Assembly (NCBI GenBank): GCA_944376125.1 | Contig: CALWBQ010000028.1 | Coordinates: forward strand, 1 to 46,230 | DNA: 46,230 bases | DNA from: an uncultured Lachnospiraceae bacterium | GTDB lineage: Bacteria; Bacillota; Clostridia; Lachnospirales; Lachnospiraceae | Direction: 5' to 3' | Shown here: one piece after another, positions 32,378 through 41,442 of the stretch | Layout of the letters: each line of letters begins with the position of its first letter | How positions within the stretch are numbered: the stretch's first letter is position 1 | The notes under the pieces: model-generated | The model's database searches: none | The model's input: the letters and a program-made list of their open reading frames with translations, nothing else | What the model was told of the DNA's origin: nothing | Position numbers and translations under genes: made by a program

Positions 32378-33725
32378 GAAAGAAGAGATGGAAGGAGAGA
32401 AGAAGCGCGGCAATGGTTTTCTGATTTTTGCCGCATTTCTTCTGTCCAGCGCGTACAATTATTTTGGCGGCAATATGTTTTCAGCAGGCGGCTTTGATTT
32501 CTATCTTTTCCTGCCGGTCGCGGCGGCGGGGATCGTGTTCTGCCTGACGGTTTTTCTGGTTTCTCCAGATCTGGAGCGGATGGAGGTTCTGTGGAAGCAG
32601 ATGTGGGTTTTGCTTCTGCCGCTGATGTTTCCCTTCCTCTGGTCTTTTATTATATGGATCGTGAACAGCGCCAATCTGGTGGAGATGAGAAAAGGAGTTA
32701 TAGTCACAGCTTATTTGATGTCCGGAATTGGCATGATGGCAGCATTGACTTATTTGGCAGGAGAGGATGCTGTCTGGATCCATCTTGCTTCTTTGATTGT
32801 TTCTAACGGTGCCACCATGGTGACGGTCATGCTGGATGGAGGAATCAGTGAATTTTTCCGGCAGCTGTTTGCTCTGATTGTCTCTTTTGCCGGAGAAACC
32901 GGAGAACTGATGGCGCGGCTGGAGATTCACGGAATTACATATGCTCTTGGATGCTATCTGGTATATTTTTTGGTAGAGGAAAAGAATATAAAAACGCATA
33001 AAGTCCTGTTTATACTGACTGTTTTCTTCTTTTTTACGGGATTAAAGAGAATTGCTCTGGCAGGCGTAGTGGCGGCCGGCCTGGTCGGCGCGCTGTGGAG
33101 GAGGATTGAACGATTTCCGGGTATCAGCCGGTTTTTGTATCGTCTGACAGGAATCGGGTTTCTCGTGCTGGCGCTGGCGTACGTAGGCGCAATTTTCTAT
33201 GGCCTGTATGGCTTCCTGGAGCAGCTTGGCATTAATACCAGTGCCAGGGCTGACATTTATGATATGTATAAGCCTTACTACAGCTTTTCCCCGATCTTTT
33301 TGGGAAACGGAATTGGATGGGTGGAGGCGCAGATGAGCATCTGGAGTGAGACTGCCACCGATCTGGTTTACAATACCCACAGTGAATATTTAAAGCAGTT
33401 TATCGAGTTGGGGATGGCGGGCTTCCTGATCTGGTGCTGTTTAAGATGCCATTTTCAGATTTCTTATGCTTCCAGGAAACTGGGATACCGCGGTGGGGTG
33501 CTTGCTTTTGCTATGGTTACTTACATTGCTGCCACCTACGCGACAGACACGACGGCCACTCAGGTTTTTATCAACAATGCCTTTGGAATTATTCTCCTTT
33601 CCTACCGATTGAAGGACAGGATCAGAGAGAAAAGAATGGAAAATCAAAGAATCAACCGGATGCGCAGTGAGGTGTACCTGCCCGGAGACGTTTTTGAAAA
33701 GAATATTGAGGGAAAGACAGGATGA
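32355..33725 (+). CDS. O-antigen ligase/Wzy-type polysaccharide polymerase
   Basis: A roughly 456-aa integral membrane protein with about ten to twelve hydrophobic segments. A large loop lies late in the chain, including LGNGIGWVEAQMS and YNTHSEYLKQFIELGMAGFLIW. The pattern N-T-H-S-E-Y-L-K-Q and the preceding conserved Arg region are typical of O-antigen ligase/polymerase (Wzy_C) proteins, which join lipid-linked repeat units outside the membrane. ATG 32355 after GGAAGGAA overlaps the upstream gene by 23 bp. It overlaps the flippase start (ATGA at 33722), implying coupled synthesis. Confidence 0.85.
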   Translation: MTLGYLNKKEEMEGEKKRGNGFLIFAAFLLSSAYNYFGGNMFSAGGFDFYLFLPVAAAGIVFCLTVFLVSPDLERMEVLWKQMWVLLLPLMFPFLWSFIIWIVNSANLVEMRKGVIVTAYLMSGIGMMAALTYLAGEDAVWIHLASLIVSNGATMVTVMLDGGISEFFRQLFALIVSFAGETGELMARLEIHGITYALGCYLVYFLVEEKNIKTHKVLFILTVFFFFTGLKRIALAGVVAAGLVGALWRRIERFPGISRFLYRLTGIGFLVLALAYVGAIFYGLYGFLEQLGINTSARADIYDMYKPYYSFSPIFLGNGIGWVEAQMSIWSETATDLVYNTHSEYLKQFIELGMAGFLIWCCLRCHFQISYASRKLGYRGGVLAFAMVTYIAATYATDTTATQVFINNAFGIILLSYRLKDRIREKRMENQRINRMRSEVYLPGDVFEKNIEGKTG

Positions 33726-35143
33726 AGCAGAGGGCGAGTCTGAGCAGAAATTATATCTATAATCTTTTTTATCAGGCCCTGGCATTGGCGGTGCCTTTGG
33801 TGACGACGCCCTATATAACCAGAGTGTTAGGTCCGGCAGGGCTGGGAGACTATGCCTACACCAGCGCGATGGTCTCTTATTTTGGGATTGCTGCGGCTCT
33901 GGGAACTGTGACTTACGCCCAGCGGGAGATCGCGGTCTGTCAGAACAGCGAGCAGGGGAGAAGCAGGATTTTTTTCGAGATTCTTTTTCTGCGGCTTTTT
34001 ATGGTCGGGGTCGTCGGCGCCGCGTACGCTGTTTTTTTGCTGTTCACCACAGAATACCGGATTCTGTATCTGATCCAGATATGCACCGTGGTTTCCTGGG
34101 GCTTTGATATCAGCTGGTTTTTTCAGGGAATGGAAGACTTCAGGGTTACTGTGGTGCGCAATTCTGCCGTAAAGCTGATGGGGTTGATTTTGATTTTTCT
34201 GTTAGTAAAGAAAAAAGAAGATTTGTGGATTTATACCCTGATCTTATGTGGTTCAGCTCTCCTGGGAAACATGACAATGTGGCCCTTCCTGAAAGGATAC
34301 ATTAAAAAGCAGCCCTTCAGGGAGCTAAGACCGCTGCGTCATCTTCGGGGCTCTCTGGTTCTGTTTGTTTCAGTGGTCAGCGTTCAGATTTATACGGTGC
34401 TGGACCAGACGATGCTGGGAAGTATGGTCAACACGACCCAGGTGGGTTACTATTCCCAGGCAGTAAAAATCATCAATATCGGCTCTTCGGTCCTGGCATC
34501 CCTGAACACGGTGTTTATGCCGAGAATTGCAGCTCTCTGGGCAGAAAAGAAAAAGGAGAAGGCCGGGGAGTATTTCAGAAAAATTGTGTATTTTGGCTGG
34601 CTCCTGAACCTGCCTATGATGCTGGGACTGACAGCGGTGGCCAGATATCTGGTGCCGGTATTTTTAGGAGAAGACTTTCTCCCCTGTATTTCGATTCTGC
34701 GGATTCTCAGCCTGATCTTTGTCACGCAGGGAATGGGGCAGATTGCGGGAACTCTTCTCGTCGCGATGAAGAGGCAGAAAGAATACACCATTGCGGTGAC
34801 GGCGGGAGCGGTCATCAATCTTTGCTGCAATTCTTTCCTGATCCCGGTCTGGGGAGCAGACGGAGCGGCGGCCGCCTCTATTGCGGCGGAGGTATGCGTA
34901 GAGATTTTGATGTTTCACTATATCTCTTCTGATTTTGAGGTCAGAGTGCTGGGGGAGGGATTCCTGAATTATTTGCTCCCGGCATGCGGGATGGCGGCGG
35001 TCGTATTTGCTGCATCATATTTTCTGCCTGTCACCCTGGCGAGCCTGGCCGCACTGGTGATTTTGGGGTGTGCCTGCTATGGGGGAATTTTGCTGGCAGG
35101 GAAGGATGCCTTCTTTGCCGGACTTTTGCATAGGAGTATATGA
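33722..35143 (+). CDS. Wzx-type polysaccharide flippase (MATE/MOP superfamily)
   Basis: A 473-aa flippase predicted to move undecaprenyl-linked repeat units across the membrane. The N-terminus NYIYNLFYQALALAVPLVTTPYITRVLGP is diagnostic for RfbX/Wzx proteins. About twelve to fourteen helices follow, with YAQREIAVCQ and SWFFQGMEDFRV in the family positions. The start overlaps the polymerase stop by four bases. With the Wzy-like protein it defines a Wzx/Wzy-dependent assembly route. Confidence 0.93.
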   Translation: MKQRASLSRNYIYNLFYQALALAVPLVTTPYITRVLGPAGLGDYAYTSAMVSYFGIAAALGTVTYAQREIAVCQNSEQGRSRIFFEILFLRLFMVGVVGAAYAVFLLFTTEYRILYLIQICTVVSWGFDISWFFQGMEDFRVTVVRNSAVKLMGLILIFLLVKKKEDLWIYTLILCGSALLGNMTMWPFLKGYIKKQPFRELRPLRHLRGSLVLFVSVVSVQIYTVLDQTMLGSMVNTTQVGYYSQAVKIINIGSSVLASLNTVFMPRIAALWAEKKKEKAGEYFRKIVYFGWLLNLPMMLGLTAVARYLVPVFLGEDFLPCISILRILSLIFVTQGMGQIAGTLLVAMKRQKEYTIAVTAGAVINLCCNSFLIPVWGADGAAAASIAAEVCVEILMFHYISSDFEVRVLGEGFLNYLLPACGMAAVVFAASYFLPVTLASLAALVILGCACYGGILLAGKDAFFAGLLHRSI

Positions 35144-35144
35144 C

Positions 35145-36233
35145 ATGAAGATTACAGGAAAAAAGAATATTCTGGGCATGTGGACAGCCATGAAGGGCCT
35201 GCTGGTAATTCTTGTGGTTCTGGTTCACTCTGCCCAGGCTACCGGGGATCTCCTGGGCACTCAGGTATACCCAATTCCCTTTCGGGCTCTGGTGAAGGCA
35301 GGCGCGGCAGTTCTGTTTACATTTTTTATCCTGAACGGATATCTTTACAAGCCGGGAAAGACCAATAAAAAAATCAGGGAACAGTTCCTCAGCTATTTGA
35401 AGATCTATGGGATCACTATGGCTGGGCTGATTGGCATTGAGATCCTCAGGGATGTAATTCTGTCCAGGCCGTGGAAAGAGGCAGTCATTTTACTTGCGGC
35501 CGGAGGAGTCTATGGGGCAGGGCGGAGCACGTACCTCTTTGGATATAAGCTGACGCCGCCCTATGCGATGTGGTTTTTTGTAACTCTAATGTATGCGAAT
35601 CTGCTGCTGAATTTTTTGATGAAGCTGAAAAATGAAAAAATCAAGAGGGCCATTATTTTTGGAATTCCAATCGTTTTTTTCGCTCTGTATGCTGTGTTTG
35701 GGCACTCGATGGTGGAGCTTCTCTGGAAGCTGCCGTTCTTCCCAAGTGCCACGTTGCTTACGGTTACCCTGCTTTATATCGGGTATTTACTGAAAAGAAA
35801 AAACATTCTGTTTAGTGAGATTCCGATAGGATGGAAGCTGGTGGTGCCGGCCCTGTCCCTGATCTCCCTCTTCTTTGGACAGATCGATATGGAGATGGGC
35901 GAATACCGGCTGCAGCTTTTAGATTTTGCCGGAGCTATCTGCAGTTCCCTGGTTTTTCTTTACTTGTACCTGCTGATTGTAAATCCGGAATGGCGGATTC
36001 TGGATCCACTGATGTGGATCGGCAGGAGGAGTCTGTGGCTGATCCCTCTGCACTGCATTGAAGGACTTCTGTTTTCCTGGGAAGAAATCTATGCTCTGGG
36101 AAATCTGGGATTTTACCTTTCCACGGCTGTCATTTTTGTGCTGAGATGGGTCGCTTTAATTTTGATGTGTACAGCGCTGGAGAAAGCAATTTCTTATGCA
36201 AAACAGCGGGCCATGATAAAACAAACGAAATAG
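35145..36233 (+). CDS. Acyltransferase family 3 membrane protein
   Basis: A 362-aa integral membrane acyltransferase with about ten helices. In helix 1 the KGLLVILVVLVHS motif (His28) corresponds to the catalytic RxxxxxxVxxxH of the family. A later FFVTLMYANLLLNF segment and GRRSLWLIPLHC near the C-terminus also fit. Family members O-acylate sugars or cell-wall polymers, usually from acyl-CoA. Here an ACP gene lies 18 bp downstream, so the donor may be an acyl-ACP (inference). ATG 35145 follows AGGAG; an in-frame reading from inside wzx is rejected. Confidence 0.85.
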   Translation: MKITGKKNILGMWTAMKGLLVILVVLVHSAQATGDLLGTQVYPIPFRALVKAGAAVLFTFFILNGYLYKPGKTNKKIREQFLSYLKIYGITMAGLIGIEILRDVILSRPWKEAVILLAAGGVYGAGRSTYLFGYKLTPPYAMWFFVTLMYANLLLNFLMKLKNEKIKRAIIFGIPIVFFALYAVFGHSMVELLWKLPFFPSATLLTVTLLYIGYLLKRKNILFSEIPIGWKLVVPALSLISLFFGQIDMEMGEYRLQLLDFAGAICSSLVFLYLYLLIVNPEWRILDPLMWIGRRSLWLIPLHCIEGLLFSWEEIYALGNLGFYLSTAVIFVLRWVALILMCTALEKAISYAKQRAMIKQTK

Positions 36234-36251
36234 GTTTTCAGGAGGAGAATA

Positions 36252-36491
36252 ATGAGAGAACAGGTTTTGAGTGAATTAAAGAAAATACTGGAAAAGATTG
36301 GGGTGGAGGATGAGATTGCTCCGGAGGCATCCCTAATGGATGATTTGGGACTGGAATCTTTACAGATTTATGAGATGCTGTCAGACCTGGAGGCTGCCTT
36401 AAAAATCAGAATTCCGGAGCGGGTACTGATGCGGGTTGAAACGGTTCAGGACATGGCAGAGGAAGTTTTAAAGATTTTAGGGGAGGAATAA
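36252..36491 (+). CDS. Acyl carrier protein, locus-specific
   Basis: A 79-aa acidic four-helix carrier protein. The phosphopantetheine Ser is S36 in DLGLESLQ, where ESL replaces the DSL of the fatty-acid ACP, as often seen in specialised carriers. It requires a phosphopantetheinyl transferase from elsewhere in the genome. Its placement between an acyltransferase and glycosyltransferases, with an acyl ligase at the end of the same locus, suggests it carries an activated acyl group for polysaccharide modification. AGGAGGAGAAT precedes the ATG. Confidence 0.92.
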   Translation: MREQVLSELKKILEKIGVEDEIAPEASLMDDLGLESLQIYEMLSDLEAALKIRIPERVLMRVETVQDMAEEVLKILGEE

Positions 36492-36498
36492 AGGCGCG

Positions 36499-37461
36499 AT
36501 GGCTGGCTGCGTCCCCGAGATTTCGGTGATTGTCCCCATTTACAATTCGGAGAAGTATCTGAAGGCCTGTTTGGATTCTTTGGCTGTCCAGACGATGGAG
36601 AACCTGGAAGTTCTGCTGATTGACGATGGATCCGTAGATTCCAGCCGGCAGATATGTGAGATGTACTGTGAAAGATACAGCTGTTTTCACTATTATTACA
36701 AAGAAAATGGCGGTCTGTCAGATGCAAGAAACTTTGGCCTTGAGCGGTTGAGGGGAAAGTATATCGCGTTTGTGGACAGCGATGACTATGTAGAGCCGGA
36801 CTTTTTGCAGGCCATGTGGGAACAGGCAAAAAAAGATGAGGTGCAGATTGTCTGCTGCGGATATTTCCGTGAACAGAGAGACAGAAAAGCCATTGGATGT
36901 CCCACTGCCGGGAGGATCAGCGGCGGGGATTTCTGGAGCAATATCCTGGAGGGAGAAGAAATCGGAAATTTTATGTGCAATAAGCTGTTTGAGGCGGAGC
37001 TTTTTTCAGCGATCCGGTTTCCTTATGGAAAAAGGTATGAGGATATGAGGACTCTTTACAAAGCTGTCGGTAGGGCCTCCGGGATTTCAATCGTCCCGCT
37101 TCCCCTGTATCATTACGTTTTGCGGGAACAGTCGATTACGGGCAGCTTTAGCAGAGACAGTGCCAAAGAACTGCTTGATGCGGGGGACGAGGTGTACCAG
37201 TATGTAATGGAAGCATATCCGGAGTTGGAAAAACAGTGCAGGCGTTACCGGCAAAGCCAGCGTATCATTGCAGTCAACGCGCTTTCTAAAGCGGGAATTT
37301 TCTGCGGGGATGATCTGTGGGATGAGTCCAGAGATTATATTCTGACCCACTGGAAAGATTTAAAGGGGATCCGGAAAAAATTTCTGCTCAGCGCATGGAT
37401 GATCCGACTGGTCCCTGCCCTCTACGGGAGACTTCAATTTGAAAGAAAAAGGTTAAAATGA
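36499..37461 (+). CDS. Family 2 glycosyltransferase
   Basis: A 320-aa GT-A fold enzyme using a nucleotide-sugar donor. The N-terminal signature is SVIVPIYNSEKYLKACLDSL (the I and V positions vary), then LIDDGSVDSS and the metal-binding FVDSDDYVEPDF (about residues 92-103). The C-terminal part is short and ends with a basic segment likely to touch the membrane. It starts 7 bp after the ACP gene. The stop overlaps the following lipoprotein start (ATGA). Sugar specificity cannot be told. Confidence 0.93.
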   Translation: MAGCVPEISVIVPIYNSEKYLKACLDSLAVQTMENLEVLLIDDGSVDSSRQICEMYCERYSCFHYYYKENGGLSDARNFGLERLRGKYIAFVDSDDYVEPDFLQAMWEQAKKDEVQIVCCGYFREQRDRKAIGCPTAGRISGGDFWSNILEGEEIGNFMCNKLFEAELFSAIRFPYGKRYEDMRTLYKAVGRASGISIVPLPLYHYVLREQSITGSFSRDSAKELLDAGDEVYQYVMEAYPELEKQCRRYRQSQRIIAVNALSKAGIFCGDDLWDESRDYILTHWKDLKGIRKKFLLSAWMIRLVPALYGRLQFERKRLK

Positions 37462-38342
37462 TAAAACAGTTGTTGCTATGTGCTCTTGCTGCGGCCAGTA
37501 TCTGGTGCGTATCGTGCTCCAGGAATCCGTCAGAGAACGGAAATATCCAGTTGAACTCTCAGGAGAATACCGTCTATGAATATTCAGAGGAGGAAATCTG
37601 GTGCCGCAGCGGAGAAAAGGATATTTACGGCGTTTTGTTCAGGCCAGAGCGGGAAGAAAAGGTTCCACTGGTGATTTATTCCCATGGGCTCAACTCCGAC
37701 TACGAGGCTGGAGCGGCTTATGGGTATTATTGGGCGCCCAGAGGAATCGCCCTCTATTGCTTTGATTTCTGCGGTGGGAGCGAGGACAGCCGCAGCAGCG
37801 GCAGTGCCCTGGAAATGTCGGTTATGACAGAGGTCGCTGATCTGGAATCTGTCCTGGAGATGGCCAGGGGATGGGATTTCGTAGATCCGGAAAGGATTGT
37901 TCTGGCGGGGGAAAGCCAGGGGGGAATCGTGACAGCTTTAACGGCTGCGCGAAACAGCGGGGAACTGGAGGGAATCATGCTTCAGTGCCCGGCGTTCAAT
38001 ATTCCCGACTTGGTGCATGATAAATTTCAGACAGAGGAGGAGATTCCAGACAGCAGCTTTTTTCTTAGCATGACGCTGGGAAGAAAATATTTTGAAGATG
38101 TGTGGGACTGCGATCCTTATCAGGAGATTGGCAGCTTTACAAAGCCGGTGCTTCTGCTGCATGGGGAAGATGATGATATCGTCAATATTTCTTATTCTGA
38201 ATATGCGGCAAGAGTGTACCATAACGCAGACTATTACCGGATCAAGGATGCGGGACACCATCTGATAGGAGATCAGAGAGAAGAGGTCATATCTCTGATG
38301 GATTCTTTTTTACAAAAGCTGGGATGGGAGGAAGCGGAATGA
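37458..38342 (+). CDS. Alpha/beta-hydrolase lipoprotein, probable extracellular esterase
   Basis: A 294-aa exported hydrolase. The N-terminal signal ends in a lipobox-like WCVSC with Cys20 (Cys, not Leu, at -3, so atypical). The alpha/beta-hydrolase core carries the nucleophile GESQGG (Ser153), an acid in LLHGEDDDIV (about D240) and the His in DAGHH (267-268). HGLNSDYE forms the oxyanion region. Located outside the membrane beside an acylation module, it could remove or transfer acyl groups on the polymer (inference). It overlaps both neighbours by four bases. Confidence 0.88.
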   Translation: MIKQLLLCALAAASIWCVSCSRNPSENGNIQLNSQENTVYEYSEEEIWCRSGEKDIYGVLFRPEREEKVPLVIYSHGLNSDYEAGAAYGYYWAPRGIALYCFDFCGGSEDSRSSGSALEMSVMTEVADLESVLEMARGWDFVDPERIVLAGESQGGIVTALTAARNSGELEGIMLQCPAFNIPDLVHDKFQTEEEIPDSSFFLSMTLGRKYFEDVWDCDPYQEIGSFTKPVLLLHGEDDDIVNISYSEYAARVYHNADYYRIKDAGHHLIGDQREEVISLMDSFLQKLGWEEAE

Positions 38343-39388
38343 TAGAGAAAACTCCGCTGGTCAGCGTGGTTATTCCGGTTTACAATGTGGAGCGGTATCT
38401 GGACCGATGCCTGAAATCCGTGACGGGTCAGACGTATCAGAACCTCCAGATTATTCTAGTGGACGATGGATCCGAAGATGGCAGCGGGTGCCTTTGCGAT
38501 GCATGGGCTGAAAAAGACGGCAGGATTACGGTGATTCACAAAAAAAACGAGGGCCTTGGCATGGCCAGAAATTCGGGGATTGAAGCTGCCAGGGGAGAGT
38601 TCCTGCTGTTTGCGGATTCGGATGATTACATTGACGAGAAAATGGCAGAGGTTTTGGCTGGAGCTCTGGAAGGCAGCAGCGCAAAGGTGTGCTACAGCGG
38701 ATTTATTAACGTGGATGCAAAGGGAGGACAAACTTCAGGAAAGCCGCCGGAAAAGCTGGAATACAGAGGAAAAGAGATTATGGATGAGTTTTTGGCAGAG
38801 GCAGTGGGTGCTTTGCCGGAGACATCGCAGAACTGTTTTGCGGGGATGAGCGCTTGTGCCGCTCTGTACCGCTCTGATCTTTTCTCTAAAGATGGGATCC
38901 GGTTTGAGAAAGAGCAAAAGGTTCTATGTGAAGACCTTTTCTTCAACATTGAGATCTGCAGGCACACGGATCTGGTGCGAATTGTCCCGGAATGTTTTTA
39001 CTATTACTGTGCTAACGCAGGTTCTCTGACAAAACGTTACCGCCCGGATCGATTTGAAGCGGCTGTGCGGATGAAGGCTCTCCTGGAGCACAGACTGTTA
39101 AGGGAAACGAAAGAAAAAAAGGAGATGGAACTCAGGATCTGCCGCAATTATATGGACAACCTGATGACTTGCATGAAGCAGGAAGTCTTTTATCAGAAAC
39201 AGAATGGGATGTCTCTCTGCCGGAAGCGGCTGAGAGAGATGGCGGATCACAAGGCTACCAGACAGGTTTTGGCGATTTATCCGCTCCATCGGCTTGTGAA
39301 AAAGCAGAGAATTCTGTTCTATGCCATCCGCTCCAGGAATATTGGTATGATTTACTGGCTTTTCAGGCTCAGGTATCGGATCCGCTGA
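38339..39388 (+). CDS. Family 2 glycosyltransferase
   Basis: A 349-aa GT-A enzyme. The N-terminus is VSVVIPVYNVERYLDRCLKS, with LVDDGSEDGSG and FADSDDYIDEKM (about residues 91-102) as donor and metal sites. It resembles the GT at 36499 but is longer, with a charged C-terminal region. GGGAGGA (38326-38332) supports ATG 38339, which overlaps the hydrolase stop. It probably adds a different sugar to the repeat unit. Confidence 0.93.
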   Translation: MIEKTPLVSVVIPVYNVERYLDRCLKSVTGQTYQNLQIILVDDGSEDGSGCLCDAWAEKDGRITVIHKKNEGLGMARNSGIEAARGEFLLFADSDDYIDEKMAEVLAGALEGSSAKVCYSGFINVDAKGGQTSGKPPEKLEYRGKEIMDEFLAEAVGALPETSQNCFAGMSACAALYRSDLFSKDGIRFEKEQKVLCEDLFFNIEICRHTDLVRIVPECFYYYCANAGSLTKRYRPDRFEAAVRMKALLEHRLLRETKEKKEMELRICRNYMDNLMTCMKQEVFYQKQNGMSLCRKRLREMADHKATRQVLAIYPLHRLVKKQRILFYAIRSRNIGMIYWLFRLRYRIR

Positions 39389-39422
39389 CGCAGGAGAACG
39401 TGAGAACAAGAGGAAGGACAAA

Positions 39423-40349
39423 ATGGGAGCATTTCAGAATATTGGGTTAAACGGCTATTTCAAACGTTACGGGATCCGGTACGGTTTGCTGCGGGGGATG
39501 TTTATGGCGCTCCCCGTCCATGCTGTAGCTGATTACGAGAATAGGAAAATTTTGTATTACAGGAAAATCTATCGCTGGGTCATGGAAAGGTGCCTCCCCA
39601 TGGCAGACAGGGAGCCGGCAGGGATGGTGTATTTCAGGCCAGAACTGAGGGAGCCTGTCTGGATGTACTGGAGGCAAGGGTTAGAGAATGCCCCGGAGAT
39701 TGTAAAGAAATGTGTGGAATCGGTGCGCCACTATTCGGAAAGACCGGTGATTTTGCTTACAGAAAAAAACATAGGCGAATTCATCCGCCTTCCCGGTTTT
39801 GCAGAAGAAAAATTAAAGAACGGGAAACTGCCTGCTGCGATTTATTCCGACCTTCTCAGGCTTTCTCTGCTGGAACATTATGGGGGAACCTGGATTGATG
39901 CGACTGTTTATTTGACAGGGCCACTGCCGTCTTATATAACGGACAGTGACCTGTTTGCGTATCAGGATTCTTTCGGATTGATCGAAAATCCGGCCCGCTT
40001 TGCAAATTGGCTTCTTCACTGCAGACCGGGCAATGGCATTATCAGAAAAACTAGAAATATGCTGTTTGCCTACTGGGAAGAAAAGGATTTTGCGCCGGAA
40101 TATTTGCTTTCTTATCTGGTGTTTACTGCAGCTGTGGAGACGGCTGCCCCCGGGGAAGCGGATATTCCGTATGTTTCCAGCGTTTATACAGGACTTCTGT
40201 TAAAGGAGCTGGATCAGCCTTATCGGGAGGAAAATTACAGGCATATGATCTCCCTGTCCCCGGTGCACAAGCTGACTTATAAACTCAAGGAACATGTGGC
40301 CTGTCAAGCGGGCACATATTACACCCATATTATGCAGGAGCGGTTATGA
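39423..40349 (+). CDS. Capsular polysaccharide synthesis glycosyltransferase (Caps_synth-like)
   Basis: A 308-aa protein of the capsular-synthesis family related to Och1/TcdA-type sugar transferases. The key region is SDLLRLSLLEHYGGTWIDAT (about residues 142-161): an Asp-x-x-Arg helix followed by GG-x-W/Y-x-D, which binds the nucleotide sugar and metal. The N-terminal PVWMYWRQGLENAPEIVKKC block is also typical. It lies 34 bp after the previous GT and overlaps the next GT start by four bases. Confidence 0.85.
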   Translation: MGAFQNIGLNGYFKRYGIRYGLLRGMFMALPVHAVADYENRKILYYRKIYRWVMERCLPMADREPAGMVYFRPELREPVWMYWRQGLENAPEIVKKCVESVRHYSERPVILLTEKNIGEFIRLPGFAEEKLKNGKLPAAIYSDLLRLSLLEHYGGTWIDATVYLTGPLPSYITDSDLFAYQDSFGLIENPARFANWLLHCRPGNGIIRKTRNMLFAYWEEKDFAPEYLLSYLVFTAAVETAAPGEADIPYVSSVYTGLLLKELDQPYREENYRHMISLSPVHKLTYKLKEHVACQAGTYYTHIMQERL

Positions 40350-41419
40350 ATGTTTTAATGATCGGTGTGGATAAGACTTCCATTGGCGGTATGCTGACAG
40401 TTGCGGAAAACTATTTACACTCCAGAGAATTTTGTCAGAGAACAAACCTGATCTATATCCCCACGGTCATCCGTGCCGGGAAACTGACAAAGATAATCAC
40501 GTTTTTAAAAGTCCTTCCGAAAATCGCGGTTACGATTTATAAAAAGCGGATTGACATTGTACATATCCACATGGGGGAGCGGGGAAGCGTTTTCAGAGAA
40601 GGTTTTGTGGCCTGGCTCGCCAAACGAATGGGCGTCAGGACTGTGATTCATATGCACGGGGCGACTATTGAGGAATGGTATGACAGGCAAAAACGCCCTG
40701 TTCAGCGGATCGCTTCCTATTTTTTCGGGCAGGCAGACAGAATGATCGTATTGGGCCATGCATGGGTCCCTTTTATGGAGCGGGCTATGGGGAAAGACAA
40801 GAAGCAGCGGATTGTTGTTCTCCACAATGCGGTTTCCGTCAGGGATAAAAACGAGTACCATAAGGACGCCAGAAATCTGCTGTTTTACGGAGTCATCGTC
40901 CGAAGAAAAGGGATCGATGATCTTTTGAGAGCGTTCCGGACTATCGCGGATGACATCCCAAAAGAAGTTATGCTGACGATATACGGAGCAGATCTTGAAC
41001 ATAACATTCAGGAAAAAATAGAGAAGTATCATCTGGAGGGAAGAGCAGTTTACCTGGGGTGGCTCTCCCGTGAGGATCAGGAGCAGTGCTTTGCAAAAAC
41101 AATGTTAAATATACTCCCTTCCTACAATGAGGGGCTCCCTATGACCATTTTGGAGACAATGGCCTATGGCATTCCCAATATATCTACGGACATTGCGGCT
41201 ATTCCGGAAGCGGTTACGGATGGGATCAATGGAAGGCTGGTAGAGCCAGGCGAGGCAGATCATCTGGCCGGCGCCATGAAAGAGCTGATTTTAAATTCTG
41301 ATCTCAGGGAAAGATACAGCGAAAATGCCTGGAAGAAAATCAGAGAAGAATTTTCATTTAAAACGCATTTGTCGGGACTCTATAGGATTTATGACGAACT
41401 TATCCGGCAGACCGGGTGA
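40346..41419 (+). CDS. Family 4 (GT-B) glycosyltransferase
   Basis: A 357-aa GT-B fold enzyme. The N-terminal Gly-rich VDKTSIGGMLTVAENYL binds the acceptor side, and DIVHIHMGERGS and TVIHMHGATIEEWY follow. The C-terminal donor domain has LLFYGVIVRRKGIDDLLRAF and the E-x7-E type signature LPSYNEGLPMTILETMAYG (about residues 256-274). It retains donor stereochemistry by family; specificity is unknown. It overlaps the previous gene by four bases. Confidence 0.93.
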   Translation: MNVLMIGVDKTSIGGMLTVAENYLHSREFCQRTNLIYIPTVIRAGKLTKIITFLKVLPKIAVTIYKKRIDIVHIHMGERGSVFREGFVAWLAKRMGVRTVIHMHGATIEEWYDRQKRPVQRIASYFFGQADRMIVLGHAWVPFMERAMGKDKKQRIVVLHNAVSVRDKNEYHKDARNLLFYGVIVRRKGIDDLLRAFRTIADDIPKEVMLTIYGADLEHNIQEKIEKYHLEGRAVYLGWLSREDQEQCFAKTMLNILPSYNEGLPMTILETMAYGIPNISTDIAAIPEAVTDGINGRLVEPGEADHLAGAMKELILNSDLRERYSENAWKKIREEFSFKTHLSGLYRIYDELIRQTG

Positions 41420-41442
41420 AACCATTCAGGAGGAGAAAGCCA